A stretch of DNA of 64,000 nt from Agrocybe praecox (Eukaryota; Basidiomycota; Agaricomycetes; Agaricales; Agrocybaceae), in the NCBI GenBank assembly GCA_964017145.1, contig OZ024850.1, forward strand, positions 1,031,618-1,095,617. The letters run 5' to 3'. The position numbers were made by a program, and so were the translations under genes. Within the stretch, counting starts at the first letter, position 1. Each line of letters starts with the position of its first letter. This document shows positions 42,149 to 54,800 of this stretch, one piece after another. The notes beneath the pieces are model-generated. The model searched no databases, was not told where the DNA came from, and saw nothing but the letters and a program-made list of their open reading frames with translations.

Positions 42149-43496
42149 GGCGTATGTTTTGGTTTGCTGAAATTCTCGTGGTCAAATTCGTTACTGAACT
42201 GAATCAGTCGAAGGAGCAATACGAGGAATTTTGGCAGGGAGTGATGATAAGCAAGTAGCAAAGAAAGATTAGTTTTGGAGAGAGGGTTGAACTTGGTGGG
42301 AAGTTGCAAGCAACGCGAAATTATGGCAATTTCAAATTTAGCGACCATCGTACCACGTGAATGAATCTGCTTATCTAATTGTTCCTGGCGCCCATTCAAT
42401 TCACGTGATTTAAAATTATAGACGCGTTTTAGGAACGCGTTCAAAACGCGTCGCTCTTTTTAAGTGACCTGAAAATAGGAAAAAAAAAAAGGTCCACAGA
42501 AATGCCAGCGACGTCATTCTGATTGAAACAGTGGGTAAGAACCGCATCCAATAGAGGAATAGTAGCACGAACGTGATATCCGACGATTCTTGGTAACTTT
42601 TGGCAGTGTTGGCCATAAGTACTGAGTACCGAGGCGTCAGGGGCTTCCAACTACCGGAGTCGATTGGCCGTCGAGAAAATTGAAAACGCTGTAAAGTCAG
42701 CTCGCACTTGCGACAAAGCCACGACTTGCCCTCGAAAAGAGGAAATAGGATCATATATTCCTGGTCTCCCTTCCCGCCCTAAACAGAGTGTATATGACTC
42801 AAAACCTGGGAATTGGTTGTTTTATGAGCGTAGCAGAATTTTATGAAAGCTCATAATAGCTGTCACTACTCGTTACAGTGTACCGAAGTCTTTATTCTTT
42901 CATAACCGCCAATTTATAAATAGATATTCTTGCCAACGATGGATATATGTGTACTAGGATTTTCAAAGGATTTTCAGTGCATTCTAGCAAATATACGGCC
43001 TCTATCCGCGTAATATATTCAATCTGATGAAATCCCATTTGGTCTATCGCTGCCCTGACTGATATCTGCAGATATATTAAATGAGGAGGCTTTAATACTG
43101 TCGGAATGGGCGCTAAGAGATGTATTGGTACTTTCCTCTTCTCATTAGGTTCCTTCTGTTCTGGCCGTTCTCTCTGAGCGCTCGACCGAAGTCCATACCG
43201 TCCACCCTTTCTTCCTCTCTCGCTGTGCTATTTGATATTCCCGCTTTTCTTTTGCGTTTCTCCTTAGCTGCGAGTACGCATTCTTGTCGGGAACTAGTTT
43301 GAAATCGGAATACATGTCACCGATACATTGATTACACATGTGAATTAGCTAAATACTTCAATCCGACAGAGAACGGCATAGTAGCATAAAGCCTTCGTGA
43401 TTACTAGATGTGCATGTACGCTAAGGGATCCTTCACTCTATACTAAAGCATTCTATGACGAGGTCCTCGATGCCTTCAAATTACCCATCTTCAGAA
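42149..43496. other. intergenic, 1.35 kb
   Basis: Short minus-strand frames (42416-42754, 43145-43339) show no recognisable domain. This is probably the MOB promoter and the F-box gene 3' flank. Confidence 0.4.
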
Positions 43497-45065
43497 TCAA
43501 ACATCAGAGTCATCTGCTACAGTGTTGGCATATTTTATGACAACATCGTCCATGTCCTTGAGGAAAGAAAAATTCCCGCCTTCTAGATCAACATCACAGT
43601 CTTCAAACTCAATGAGCTGTATAGGCTGTCCGAGCTTTTTGCGTTCATTCAGAAATTGGATGACTTTGTCCTGATCGGGCCTATCGGCGAACAGGAGGTT
43701 TATAAAGACCAAGTTTTCTAAACGTGGAAGTATCACCATCCCGTCTTTATTCTGACGTTGAATGTCCCGGAGAACGCGAAGAACAGAGGCGGTGTTGATT
43801 TTGAGTCTGGATACCGATTCCAAGGAATTGAAGAATTTAAGAAGACAGCCGGTGGTTACCCCTGTGAATTCGAAGTCATCGGCGTACATATTTGAGCCGA
43901 GCGCTAGCATGGTGGTATTACTCAGATCTCCCATAGACAGCGCTTCGGACGTGGGCTGAAGGAGTGACAGAGCCGACATTCCCTGGCAATAGGATATAAT
44001 CAAACTGGGATAGACAGACCCTGTTGTTTCTGTTTCTAGGCAGAACGTTGATTGGGACAGGGTGAACATGATGGACTTTAGTTGATACGTCTTCACGATT
44101 CGGCCAAAGTGACCTTTGAGCAGAGAGTTGAATGTAGAGATCTCTCTTTCGGACAGGTCATCGTCATCCTCGAAAAATTGGCTCCCAGAGGGTCCGTAGA
44201 AGGAGATATGGCGTAGAGGAGCGTCGGATATGTGTGCGAGATAGAAGATGAAGGTGCGGAGTGTCCCTGAAACAGACAACGATGTGAGCTTTGGGAGATT
44301 TATAGGGGTTGCAACGAGAGGACGGGGTAAATCTGAGTTGTTCAAATGAGCTACCTGGAGGGCTTCAAGAAAATTCATGTGGGTTAATGTAGTAAAGAAT
44401 GCAGTGGGAGACAGGTCCGTGTCGAGTTTAAGACGCCGCAGAGAGCATAAAGACTCGGTACCTCCATGAAGCTGCATCAAACAGTTCCGCCCAGACAAAA
44501 CGCGAAGCGATGGTAGATGACGAGGGAAAATGAATTTTCGTGGGGTACGTTCCCCAAATCCAAAGACGAACATTTCTATATTGTCTGCGGCTGTTTCGAT
44601 TATATCCCAGCAGGGATCGTCTTGGAAATGATCGAATTCAACATTCAATCGGCGTATCCTTGGCCACTCTTTGGAAAGGAGCTCCATAAAAAAGGACAGT
44701 TTAATTTCTTCATCTCCTCTCTTAACATGACCCCGGACTGATAAAGGACACGATTTTGTCCTACCCATGACCAGGTTCCTCCAATCCGAATCCCGTTGGT
44801 CAAGAGCATCCAAGTCCAGACTATCGGCCCACATTAATGGGAAATCCAAAGCCATATTGCGCCATCGAGAACACACCTGAGATACAGCTCGGGAAGTTCT
44901 CAGGTGAATGCACTGATGAGTAAGGAAGTCACTCATGAATTCTGTGTCGGGAAAAGTGTTGAGGAGGAAGATGATGCCCAAAGTGTGGTCATCAAGTCTC
45001 AATACCGGTGGTACAGACATGTTCCCGTTTCTGCGCGAGACGAGTTTGGACTGAAGGTGTGACAC
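43497..45065 (-). CDS. F-box-like protein, 522 residues
   Basis: A single uninterrupted exon. The N-terminus (residues 17-85) has the agaricomycete F-box pattern: PPVLRLDDHTLGIIFLLNTF, then SRAVSQVCSRWRNMALDFPL and MWADSLDL. The remaining 430 residues contain irregular leucine-rich segments (IRRLNVEF, LPSLRVLSGRNCLM, LRRLKLDTDL, LPKLTSLSV, RLENLVFINLLF), as in substrate-binding LRR domains. Such proteins would recruit targets to SCF ubiquitin ligases and are hugely expanded in mushrooms. The start at 45065 gives MSHLQSKLVSRRNGNMSVPP, and a second Met 16 residues later is also possible. The lack of introns is usual for this family. Confidence 0.78.
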   Translation of the reverse strand: MSHLQSKLVSRRNGNMSVPPVLRLDDHTLGIIFLLNTFPDTEFMSDFLTHQCIHLRTSRAVSQVCSRWRNMALDFPLMWADSLDLDALDQRDSDWRNLVMGRTKSCPLSVRGHVKRGDEEIKLSFFMELLSKEWPRIRRLNVEFDHFQDDPCWDIIETAADNIEMFVFGFGERTPRKFIFPRHLPSLRVLSGRNCLMQLHGGTESLCSLRRLKLDTDLSPTAFFTTLTHMNFLEALQVAHLNNSDLPRPLVATPINLPKLTSLSVSGTLRTFIFYLAHISDAPLRHISFYGPSGSQFFEDDDDLSEREISTFNSLLKGHFGRIVKTYQLKSIMFTLSQSTFCLETETTGSVYPSLIISYCQGMSALSLLQPTSEALSMGDLSNTTMLALGSNMYADDFEFTGVTTGCLLKFFNSLESVSRLKINTASVLRVLRDIQRQNKDGMVILPRLENLVFINLLFADRPDQDKVIQFLNERKKLGQPIQLIEFEDCDVDLEGGNFSFLKDMDDVVIKYANTVADDSDV

Positions 45066-45223
45066 TATACTGTACGGATGAAAGAAAGTTGTGTGTTAGT
45101 GGTGAGTGAGCAATATTTCACGTAAATGCAAAAGCAATGTCCGTACTGGTTTCTTTGGACGAATGTAACTGAAGGGAAAAGACCCACTCAATAGATTAAT
45201 ATGTTGATCTCGTGAATTTATTA

Positions 45224-45775
45224 GGGCCTGTTTGGATCCCCAGCTTCAGCTTCGGCAGCCAAGCGATTTGATGGGAATCATCACACGCCGATGGCGTTCT
45301 AGTCACACTGCGGAGGGATACTCCGAGTCTCGAGACTATCTGAGAGTCACTGAGCATCGTCAAAGTCTAAAGAAGCCTGCTCGCTGATCCTCCGCTGCTG
45401 CCGCCTTTCATGTCGGTTGCTTCTATAGTAGTAATAAACCAACATTCTGCTTAAAAAAAATTGATAATAGTAATATTTAAGCTTATTGTATAATAAAATA
45501 CAAAAGCGCCTTGTCAGAATTTTTTTTTCGTATATTTGTGCCAGTTCGTCGTTCAAGACGATGAGCAGGCAACGAACGACCAAGTGATTGGGTGACATGT
45601 GGGTGACATTGCCGCGACTGATCGCATCATCGTTCTTTAAACTCAGCAAGAGGCCTGCCGGGTCCAGGCGTCAAAGCCTGATCCGATCATCCAGCTTCAT
45701 TCCGCTTTGAGAAGCTTCGGGGGGCTTGCATTTTGGCAGACACGCTTCGTCGGAGCTGGGGATCCAAACAGACCC
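45224..45775. mobile_element. Tourist-like MITE (GGGYCTGTTTGGATCC ends)
   Basis: A 552-bp unit with 22-bp inverted ends (GGGCCTGTTTGGATCCCCAG at the left, one mismatch at the right). The ends look like those of PIF/Harbinger-related Tourist elements. Candidate 3-bp flanks are TTA and TTT, so the target duplication is imperfect. The interior is AT-rich and non-coding. A 100-codon minus-strand ORF at 45347-45649 is not supported. Confidence 0.72.
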
Positions 45776-46113
45776 TTTGGTGGTCTTGGGACAAGCTTAA
45801 GCCTGGGTATACGCTGGAGAAAAAATTCTCGTCTTATTACGCCAGTTTAGGGGTGCAAGCTTCCTCCCCAATAATAATGTTGTATGTAAACAGTCCAATT
45901 GGATGGTCGCAGTAAGCCTCCTGATCTCGAAGACTACTTTTTTGTCCCACATGGCTTGAAAGTTGAAACTTTGACACCCGGCTCGCCCACAGAGCACTTT
46001 CGCTTAAATACACAAGAAATAAACCGAGAATTGATGACTACTTATATCATTGAAAATTTACATTATAAGATAAATTCTATAGGTTGAGAAAAAATGCATC
46101 GTAAAGGTACTAT

Positions 46114-46700
46114 CTAAATCTCAGGGAACTCCGCCAAGTCAGAAGCAAGTGAATCAGCCGAACTATCAGCGTCGCTACTTTCATCTTCACTTTGGTTGTT
46201 AGGTTCTAGCTCATCCTCCGCAAACTCCTCACTGCTAACGTTCCTGGATTCGCTGCTGCTCCTGCCGCTCGAATTAGTGGGTGTTACTTGAGGGCTCGAC
46301 AGGGTCATATCCTGCTCATCTATATGGGCGGGTGGAAATTTCCATTGGCGTATGAACATACCATGATGTCACTGAGACGATCCTTGATGGCCTCTAAAAG
46401 CTCTTCGTCCTCTGGATAGTCTGATTCATCAATATCCTCCAACACGGCGTCGATAATGTATTGCTGAGTGGAGCGGAAATCCCCAGGCAATGCATCATCC
46501 CGCCTGACTCTCCGCAATAGAGCCCAGTTGACCGGGAGTGAGCTCCTGTACGGTAATCTAGAAGTCCAATAATTTTAGAAACTAATCACATCGAGCGGAT
46601 GGAAGTAAACGAACGTATTTTCATCGAGCTGTCTGATCAAATCTCTAGCGAGGCGCCCCTTCCTGTCTTCATTAACCGCTGATGTGCCAGAGTCTGACAT
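46114..46700 (-). CDS. small acidic protein, unrecognised
   Basis: Three exons: MSDSGTSAVNEDRKGRLARD to RQLDENT (from 46700), then LPYRSSLPVNWALLRRVRRD to LLEAIKDRLSDIM, then DMTLSSPQVTPTNSSGRSSS to SDLAEFPEI with TAG at 46114-46116. The 57-bp and 50-bp introns have GT-AG ends and restore frame exactly. The protein of about 165 residues has a helical middle and a Ser/Asp/Glu-rich disordered C-terminus. This suggests a nuclear or replication/chromatin partner, but no family is recognised. Confidence 0.6.
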
Positions 46701-47414
46701 AGTGGGAAGTATGCTGGTCTCAGAGGTGGTCGATATTGTTCCTAAATTTTACACTTGCGCTGTCTCGGGAAGTGGCTTTAAATGGTCCACCAAAAATTGG
46801 CAGCTGTAGCAAGTCAGCAAATTGTTTATCGATACTTTTTCGGAAACAAAGAAGAGGAGATAACACGCACCACGGAACTCAATTTAGTATCGCTAATCGA
46901 TGGGATAGGTCCCGGAAAAATATAATCCAAGCTAGGCAGAAAGCGAGGCGCTCTAAAGATAATAGATGTATGGAGGATGCGAGTAGCCCACTGTTCATTT
47001 ATTGTTGCCGTGTAGTCTGCATGAAATCATTCATACATCACCCATGAATTACTCCACGTTCCAGTGTTGACAAAGACAGAGAAAGGGGGCACATTGCACC
47101 TGGCATGGAGCATGGGGTAATATTGGATAGGTTATTTTACCATAATGATCTTCTTCTATGGGAAGATCCTGGCAGATCCTGACTCGTGTACCTTCCCACT
47201 GTCTGCTTCATTTAATCTGATTTGTTATCGATTGTCGGAATGACGATCCAAGAATTTGGAAGAAGTCATAAGATGATCCGTCCATGGAGATAGTAACACT
47301 TGTAGTCGGACATATGAACATCTATGCAATTGGAGAGCAATGCCTAGCGAGGTCACAGCAAAATCTAGAAGTCCCAAATCTTGAAAGGTGAACGGATCAA
47401 CAAACTAGAAGGCT
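46701..47414. other. intergenic, no supportable gene
   Basis: A 103-codon plus-strand frame (46736-47047) has no recognisable features and lies over the likely promoter of the small acidic gene. Confidence 0.4.
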
Positions 47415-48461
47415 CTATTTGTGGCGAGCAAAGACGTGAACATGAGCTAAGCCTGGAACACTTTGCAATCTCTTTGGACAGGAATCAATTTCAACCAGGC
47501 TCATGCGATGACTCTAAGGAAGGCGATGACTTACGGGAGGATTAACAAACCACGCAGTTTCCCAATCGCTCTCTTTCCACCTATTCTGAACGAAGCGGTG
47601 GACTTCCTTCCCAGCCTTATTGATGAGCAATATTTGTTCCTCGGTGGCTGGTTCAGAGACAATCATATTCCCTTTTGTTATACCCCATTCTGCCAACGCA
47701 GGCAGACAAGAAGAAAGTTTAGAAGGCGAGGGTGGTGGCGAATCGTTTCCCGTAAAGCCACACAGTCCATCCTGATTAATCCGTGCCTGAATGGAGGGGT
47801 CAACCAAGTCCGGATGGTAAATTGGCACCTTGGTCCAAATAAGAGTATGCTCTACTTCCGAAGGTACTAGGACGCTTCGCGTCAGCGTGCACACGCGCTT
47901 ATTGAAGAGATTTAAGGATATCCAGCCACACCTGAATATGGCCAGTCATTCTGGATGATGCTAAGATATTTCTGTGGCGTTTCCCAGCAGAAATAGGCAC
48001 CTGGCGTGTCATTTTTCGCGCCTGTCAATGGCTCAGACGGGATTGTGTCGTCTATACCAGACTTGAGGAGCGACAAGGTATCTGGAAGACCCCACCGAAG
48101 CCGTTGGTTCGTGAGGTAATTGACTGACATGTTTCCAATTCATTGGTGTTTGTTTCTTCATGTCCAAGAACAAAAAACATACCCATTGAACCATACTTTG
48201 CTTGGATGCCAACCGCCCATTCATCATAACGTTTTTGCAAAGCTCTATCTCTCTTCAAAAGGCCTAGATCCCTGAAATACATGAGCAATAGTCGGGGGTA
48301 TCTCCAACGTGGACAAACCCTGAATTGACGAAAGTCTTTAATTGACTCCAGGTAAACTTGGCAGGGTAATGAACCAGAAGCTCTTCTTTCGTTGGAGGTC
48401 CAACTCGAAGAGGAACATTATCCTTCGTAAGATGAGAGACGTCTCTTTCTTGAGACACCAT
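47415..48461 (-). CDS. DUF3605 family protein
   Basis: Exon 1 (from 48461) is MVSQERDVSHLTKDNVPLRV to FTWSQLKTFVNSG. Exon 2 gives DLGLLKRDRALQKRYDEWAV with QAKYGSM. Exon 3 is VNYLTNQRLRWGL to LSIIQNDWPYS, and exon 4 is VPSEVEHTLIWTKVPIY to NRWKESDWETAWFVNPP. The order F/W-x-L, YxxW..I+xxYGSM, NYLxxxRLRWG, NDWPY, HxxxWTKVPI, W..N matches the fungal DUF3605 domain of unknown function. The last exon probably reads VPGLAHVHVFARHK with TAG at 47415-47417, matching the family's HIHVF end. However, the final intron's phase does not work cleanly, so the end is tentative. It diverges from the gene starting at 48770, about 310 bp away. Confidence 0.8.
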
Positions 48462-48769
48462 TTCAATGACCTGAGATGATGAGAAAGCAAGACGATTTGG
48501 CCCCTCAAAGTATAGTACTGGGTGATGAATGAAAGAAGAATGTCCAAGAGTGTCCTGCTAAATGGCGGCTATATAAGTATCTCTTCTGAGCTTGATAGTT
48601 CAGGACACCCAGAGCTAGAGATCGTGAGCTGAGCGGTGGATTCAGTAAATCTGTGTGAGAGCCTGAGAGTCGGAAATGCAGTCGACGCGCCATCAATCAT
48701 CTTTCTCCCGAACAACCACCATCATCGTCACCCAAACTATTTGAATTTGAAATCAACACATATCTCGGA

Positions 48770-50062
48770 ATGTCGGAATGGAGAGCAAGTAATAGAGGCT
48801 CTTCTCGCGCCACAGAAAGAGGGTGGCAATCTCGAGCACGAGCACGGGGTCGGGGCACCTTTTCGACAACCTCACGAGGAACTAGTACCCCATTTTCTGC
48901 ACCCTCTTCTAGGACTGTTGCGGTGGAAGTTTCATCTGAGAAAATGGACCCTATTTCAACACGAAGACGCATGAATCTCATGGCTTCTGTGAGCAGAAGC
49001 AGCGGACTGGAAAAGGACGGTGACGAGTAGGTTTCATCACCGAATCCAAGACGATTGGCTCATGATGAAGCTTTAGTTTTCTAGTTTGAAGAACCACAAA
49101 ATCCAGGAAGAGTATAGAACATTCATACAAGAAAAGGTACGTTTTTTAACTTCTTATCATCTCCGCAGATATCGAGGCGTTTCCAATCTAGGTCGACGAT
49201 GTGTTTAAGAATTACACTCGTGCAGTTTCTGAGACGGATAGCGAGAAGAAACACCGGGTGGATGCGCAAGAAAATATCCTCATCCTTTTTCGTGAATTTC
49301 CGTTTCTTCATCACAACTTGGAAATTTACTTACTTTAGTTACAGGAAAATTGCGAGAGGGCGTAGCTTCCTCAGGACGACACGACGACTTTGCATTGGAA
49401 GGTTTGTTTAATTTCCATGTTCCCGAGGTCGTTCATTCGCTGACTATGGTTTAGTATACGAAACATCACTCTGCCTTGCAGCCCTTTTCGAATCTCCAAA
49501 ACAAACGATCTCCGTGATACCCCACCTCTTCCCTCCTCGGAAAGAACGCTCAGAAAGCGGATTTCCGAGACTTCCATCCATGCATTGTCTCTTGATATCC
49601 CTTTTGCACCATCTTGTCACGTCATATCCTTCACAGAGCCAATATTATCAACAATTGGACGCGATTCCCAACGAACTCCTGTCCGCGAAATCCGAGGCAT
49701 TAGTCTGGTTGAATTCGCTCACCAAGAGCATGCGCACACGGAATTATACCAGATTTTCTGGTCTTTCTAAAAATTCTTCCGCCATGACTATTTTGAAATC
49801 GGCACCACGATCAGAGCTGGGACAGAAGGCCGTGCTGCTACTCATGGAGACGATACGGAAAAAGGTCGCCGAAACGACATGGACTGTTATTCGTGCATCC
49901 TACAGGGAATTTAATGCAACTTCCGAGGAGACTTCTTCCTGGCTTGCACGCTCGCTGTGCTTGGAATCAGCTTCCAGTTGGCTCGTCGCAAGGACGCCTG
50001 ATGGCCACGTTCGACCAAAAGAGGGCGCTGAGGGCAGGTGGATCGTTTGCAAAATTCGGTAG
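48770..50062 (+). CDS. SAC3/GANP-like protein (tentative)
   Basis: Exon 1 (48770 to about 49028) encodes MSEWRASNRGSSRATERGWQ and an Arg/Gly-rich region, then STRRRMNLMASVSRSSGLEK. Exon 2 gives FSSLKNHKIQEEYRTFIQEK. A following exon reads VDDVFKNYTRAVSETDSEKK to ENILILFREF, and then KLREGVASSGRHDDFALE appears. The last long exon (49480-50062) contains LDAIPNELLSAKSEALVWLN, then MRTRNYTRFSGLSKNSSAMT and AVLLLMETIRKKVAETTWTV. The shape A..L.......NY.RF..L, then a row of helices, is that of SAC3/GANP/THP3-type helical scaffolds used in mRNA export and splicing. Exon joins in the middle are uncertain. Confidence 0.5.
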
Positions 50063-50136
50063 TCGTCGGTCAAAAAATATGTGGTTATTTACTACGTGTA
50101 CATGGTATATGAATAATGAATTGTTGTAAGCAAAAA

Positions 50137-51398
50137 TCAAATCTTTAGTCCCTTCTTAAAGAGTTCCACTAGTTCGACTTCTTCCTTATCCTCTGGTTTG
50201 ACGGGTACAGTTTCTGGGGCGACAATCCTAGCTTCCTCCTCTTCCTTCTGATCTTCCTCGTCCTCCTTTTCTTCCTTCTCGTCTTCAGACTCTTCTTCGT
50301 CTTCGTCAGAAGCGAACAGCTTGCCTCCTCTTTGCTTCAGGCTTAAAGCCAAACTTTCTATATGTTCATCGTCCTCCTCGATTTCGTTCCACTGCAATTC
50401 CAAGCTCATGAGGCTCGCAAGTCCTTGGGAGATTGCATTTGCAAGGACACTAAATGAAGAGTTCTCGAGATTGTTGTTTTGTAGTTGGAGGGTATGGAGC
50501 TTAGGATTTGAGCCAGTGGCCAAAGTTTCGATAAGAGTTGGCACTTCTCCTTCTGCTGAAAGAACACAATCAGACAGATTGAGAGTGTGCAGTTCTGGCC
50601 AAGATTCCAAAGCTTCGGTCCATGCTTCAACACCAGTCAACTCGCCGTCGACGGTGAATGTGTTGTCTTGCAAATCGATGTGTTGAATTTCGGGATTCTT
50701 CCCCAATCCTTGCGCCAAAGCGGTGATACCCTTCATCCGAATACCATTCTGTACCATTCGAACCTCTCTAAGAGTGCCATGTTCAGCAAACGCAGCCGCC
50801 CAAGCTGGTGCCGATCCGTTCTCTAAACGGTTACGTCCGCAAATAACGACTTGAAGATTCGACTTCTTTCCTTCAGCCTTGCTAAGCTTGGCTGACTCTA
50901 GTAGTGCATTGGCAATAACCTCTCCTCCTGCAGGTCCCAATCCGTTGTTGTTCAGCCTCAAGATCTGGAAATTTCTATTGTTGGTCAAGAAAGGCACCAT
51001 CGGGTCTACTGATCGTCCGCCGAACGCGTTATCGCTAAGGTTGATCTCCACTAGAGAGGTCTTGTCGATCAGCGCGTCGCATATCGCTGACAGAGCTTGT
51101 GGGATCTCAGAAATCAAACGACCTGTGAAGATATCTGCGAAATCTGCCACCTTTTTCGTGGCATCGATTAATAAAGATCATGTCGCTGATGAGGACGTGT
51201 GACACGCACCTTTATCGATGTGGCTTTTGCAAGGAATTCTGCAAGAGCCTCAGCAGCTTCGACACCGATGGTATTCCCCCCGAAATGGACTTCTTCAACA
51301 ACGCTGGGATCAATATCTTTCAACAGGGGTTCAATATCCGCTCGAGTGTCCAGTTTGAGGCCTTTGCCATGCAGCGAGAAGATTTTGGGAGTTGCCAT
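50137..51398 (-). CDS. RNA1: Ran GTPase-activating protein (RanGAP / Rna1)
   Basis: It stimulates GTP hydrolysis by Ran at the cytoplasmic face of nuclear pores and so drives nuclear transport. Exon 1 (51398-51210) encodes MATPKIFSLHGKGLKLDTRA to FLAKATSIK. A 59-bp intron follows, and exon 2 (51150-50137) begins VADFADIFTGRLISEIPQAL. The typical RanGAP leucine-rich repeats are evident: LVEINLSDNAFG, FQILRLNNNGLGPAGG, LQVVICGRNRLENGS (with the invariant GRNRLENGS containing the catalytic Arg), LREVRMVQNGI, IQHIDLQDNTF, LHTLNLSDCVL and LHTLQLQNNNLE. An acidic tail (DEDEEESEDEKEEKEDEEDQ) precedes a C-terminal ELVELFKKGLKI. Total length of about 400 residues is normal for the family. Single-copy housekeeping gene. 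Confidence 0.95.
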
Positions 51399-51866
51399 TT
51401 CACGATTGTTGGTTGAATAAAATGTAAAGAAATCCTAGATATATCCTGGTTCACAAATAGAAGGATCAAGAAAGAGAACTTGAAGTGAATAATGTTTGCA
51501 AATCATTGATCAAATTTCGCCCGGCCAATAATTAGTATCACGTGATCGTTTGCGGTGCCGAAATGGCCGGGCGCTTAAACGCGCTTAATAAATGCAGGTG
51601 GCCCTTGAGGTCCATGCATAAAAGGTATTGTGGTTCTGTAAACTCAAATTTAGCTGCATCATAATTTTTTTCATTCACTTTAAACAAAAGTAGATCGAAA
51701 CATGTCCAATAGTATATGGGATCAGGGAAACACACATCAGTCTCACACACGTGAGGATTACCATTCTTTACCATTATTACGAAAAAAAAAAAAGCGGAGA
51801 AATACAAGATAAGTATACTAAATGATGGCATTGATTCCGACGTGAATAATCCTACAAGGAATATGG
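51399..51866. other. short intergenic between RanGAP and the potassium transporter
   Basis: The transporter ends at 51867 and RanGAP starts at 51398. Both are on the minus strand, so this is the transporter 3' flank plus the RanGAP promoter. A minus-strand frame here (51538-51885) is not supported as a gene. Confidence 0.5.
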
Positions 51867-54800
51867 TCAACGATCGGCTCGACAACGCCGTAGACTGAGT
51901 AGATTCACGTACTCATCTGCAGATGTAAGCCAGTTGGCCGTTTCAGGGAACATTGTAGCTGATATGAAATCAGTCGTAAACTCCTTCACGCGATGTATTG
52001 TTATGATTTTTACTCACCCAAGCGGCGGTAAATCGACTCAATAAGCATTGCCCGAAGGTAATTCACGATTGGGGACATTGCTCCAACGTCAACCTTTTTG
52101 GATACGACATGGTAGTGAGGGGCACTGACAACACAGTAAGAAAGCGGTCAAATAGATCAAAGGTAGCTCACATATGAGTGGAAGTCTCTGATGCTGTGCG
52201 TATTTCTTGAAGGAACGCATCCGAGACTAAAGGATTGAGCTGCGCTTCCAACGCGCAGATCCTGTCTATTAGAGCTTTGATCTGGGACAAGTCATTATTG
52301 TGCACAGGATTTACAGTTGTGAAACAAACCTGGACATCGAAGTCGTCTCGGAATCCTATATAGTAAGTGACTCCATAAAATCCTTGACATATTAATGAAT
52401 ACTTAATTGTGTGGAAAAGTAGAGGTTGATGATGTTACCTTCGACCGTGCGCACTTTGGACACCACATATCGTTCCTCAGGAGGGACACGTGCCATAGGG
52501 ACAACACAGACAGAGAGGAAGATCTAAAGTAATGTTTTAGGTAAAGGACGACAACTTAACACATGATTGACGTACGACAACTCGAGGGAGCGAAGGCCAC
52601 TGGCGAATAAATCCTGAAATAATATTCAGCCTTGACTCCGAATAACTGCTTAATAATTCTCTCACCAATAAAGGTATGTGGGACACCTTTTCCGGAAGCA
52701 ATCTTATGAAATACAGCACATGATTGAATGCGCTGCAGGTCCTTTCTCTCTGCTGTCTTCTCGTCGAGGTGTTTACTATCCGATGACATGGCGCCGGAGC
52801 GTTCTTTGTAAAAGAAGTACGAAACGTCATCTTGTTGATCCGAGATTTCATCTTCGTCATTGAGGAGTCCGTTATTCTTGCTATCTTGGTGAATGAAGTG
52901 CCTGAGATTCATGCGATTCTTGCCGTCGAAATTATCTTCATGAGACTGCGGTTTGGTATTAGAAGACGAGTGCATGTTTTAAATTAAATTATTTGATGAC
53001 TCGCCTTTGCCCATACCCACAACACCATAATTAACTGCAGTATCCCTCCAATCATAAGAGGAACCCAAGCGCCGTGGGGTACTTTCTTGAACGAAGCTCC
53101 CCAGAACAAGGCTGTAGATAAACGCTTAGTCCAATTCGGCGTCTGTGATGTAGTGCTCACCATCAAAAAATCCAAATACGGTGAAAAACAAGACGCCGAC
53201 TATAATTGGAAGATGCTTAACATAAAACATCTGAATCGAGAGGAGCAAGCTTGTGGAGATCATGACAGTGGCGACCGCAAACCCATATGCATTGGTCAAA
53301 TTGGCCAAGTTTGAGAACACGGCGACAATAATCACAGTTACTATCATCAATATCCAGTTGACCGCGGGGATGTAAACCTGTCCTTGGATGGTCTCCGAGG
53401 TGTAGTGCATGCGGATAGGTGGGAATGCCTTGCTATTGATTAACTGCTGGACGAGACTGAATGTTGCTGTGATCATTGCCTGAGAGGCGATGAGCTAGTA
53501 CAGCAAGTTCAGTAGGTGTCCAAATTGACCAGATTCAAGATTGGTAATTTACCGTGGCGAGGATGGCGAAGACAAACATGATCCTATTTTTCTGTTAACA
53601 ACCTGACAGAAATATAGCTTGTAATCGATTACCAGAATAAGGGCCCGTTAACAGGACCAGGGATACTGTTGTAAAATACGTTCAAGATCACGGTCGGACC
53701 ATCGTCAATCAGTCGAGCGCCTTGCCCAAGGTAAGCTAAGACGAGGGCCGGATACACGAAAGTACAAAAAGACATCTAAACAAGATCATAAGTTGCTGAT
53801 TCCGACTCTTGAGTAATTATACGTACTCGAATCGACATGGCGTTAAATTGTCCGAGGCTGGATAAACGAGACGGGAAGTTATTCCAAGCATCTGTCCTGG
53901 TATTCACAAGGTACTTACTTAGCAAACACAGCTTCGCATCCCGTCACGGCCAAGAGTATACCAGCCAGGAGGTCGTAGTCACCAGTCCGCACAAAGACTT
54001 CAATAATCACGTTAACATCACATAGGCGCCCGAGATTCCTAATGAGGAAAACGCACGCAGGACTGCACGAGAGGGATCCACCGCGCGGAAAATACCCGGA
54101 AAAAAAGTAATATTGTAGATTCCTGTGCCGATGAGGAGCAGGAACCAGATGAACGAAACTGTGAAAACAAGATAGATAAATCCATGGTATATGATGCATG
54201 ATCGATAATACACACCTGGTGAGAACAAGAAAGACAGCCGTGCTGTTCCGAATTGCTGTACAAAGAACAACGCAACTAGAAAAACCTACGATAGAATGTA
54301 AGGTCACAACAGACTCCTTGTTGAGGTGGACGGAGTAAAAATAAAAGGGACATACAACCGAAATTGGAATAATATCTCCGACGACGGACGCCTTAGCAAC
54401 TGCTATTCCACCGACAGCGCTGGTGACTGAGACAGCTGGCGTGAAGATACCGTCGGCCATGGTCAAACTAATGATATACATGAGTAGGTGGAAAGTTGAG
54501 AAACATCGAGTGCAAGGCCTACGCTGTACCGAAAAGGCACTGTTGGCAATGGTCAATGAAATTCAATTCTCAGACGAAAGACCAGTTACGCACCCATAGA
54601 AGCAGCGGCCAGCGTATTTTATCCTTCGCCGTTGTGTTCCTGAGTTTATCCTTTCCGCTAACAGTTTCCCCCGTGAGAGTACGGTCCGAGTCAAAATCTA
54701 TGTCTTCTCGAGGATAGAGACCTTGGTACAGCGCAAACGAACCTCCCTCGCCTGCGTGAGAAATTTTACTATGAATGAGGGTGAATTGAGTAGAGGGGTG

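Noticed and set aside
42416..42754. 112-codon minus-strand ORF with hydrophobic segment
   Set aside because: It has no recognisable domain, a poly-Phe stretch from an A-run, and lies in the MOB gene upstream region.
48697..48981. 94-codon minus-strand ORF
   Set aside because: It is the antisense shadow of the Arg/Gly-rich first exon at 48770, which has a better start and a continuing exon chain.
51538..51885. 115-codon minus-strand ORF after the potassium transporter
   Set aside because: It overlaps the transporter 3' end in another frame and has no conserved motif.
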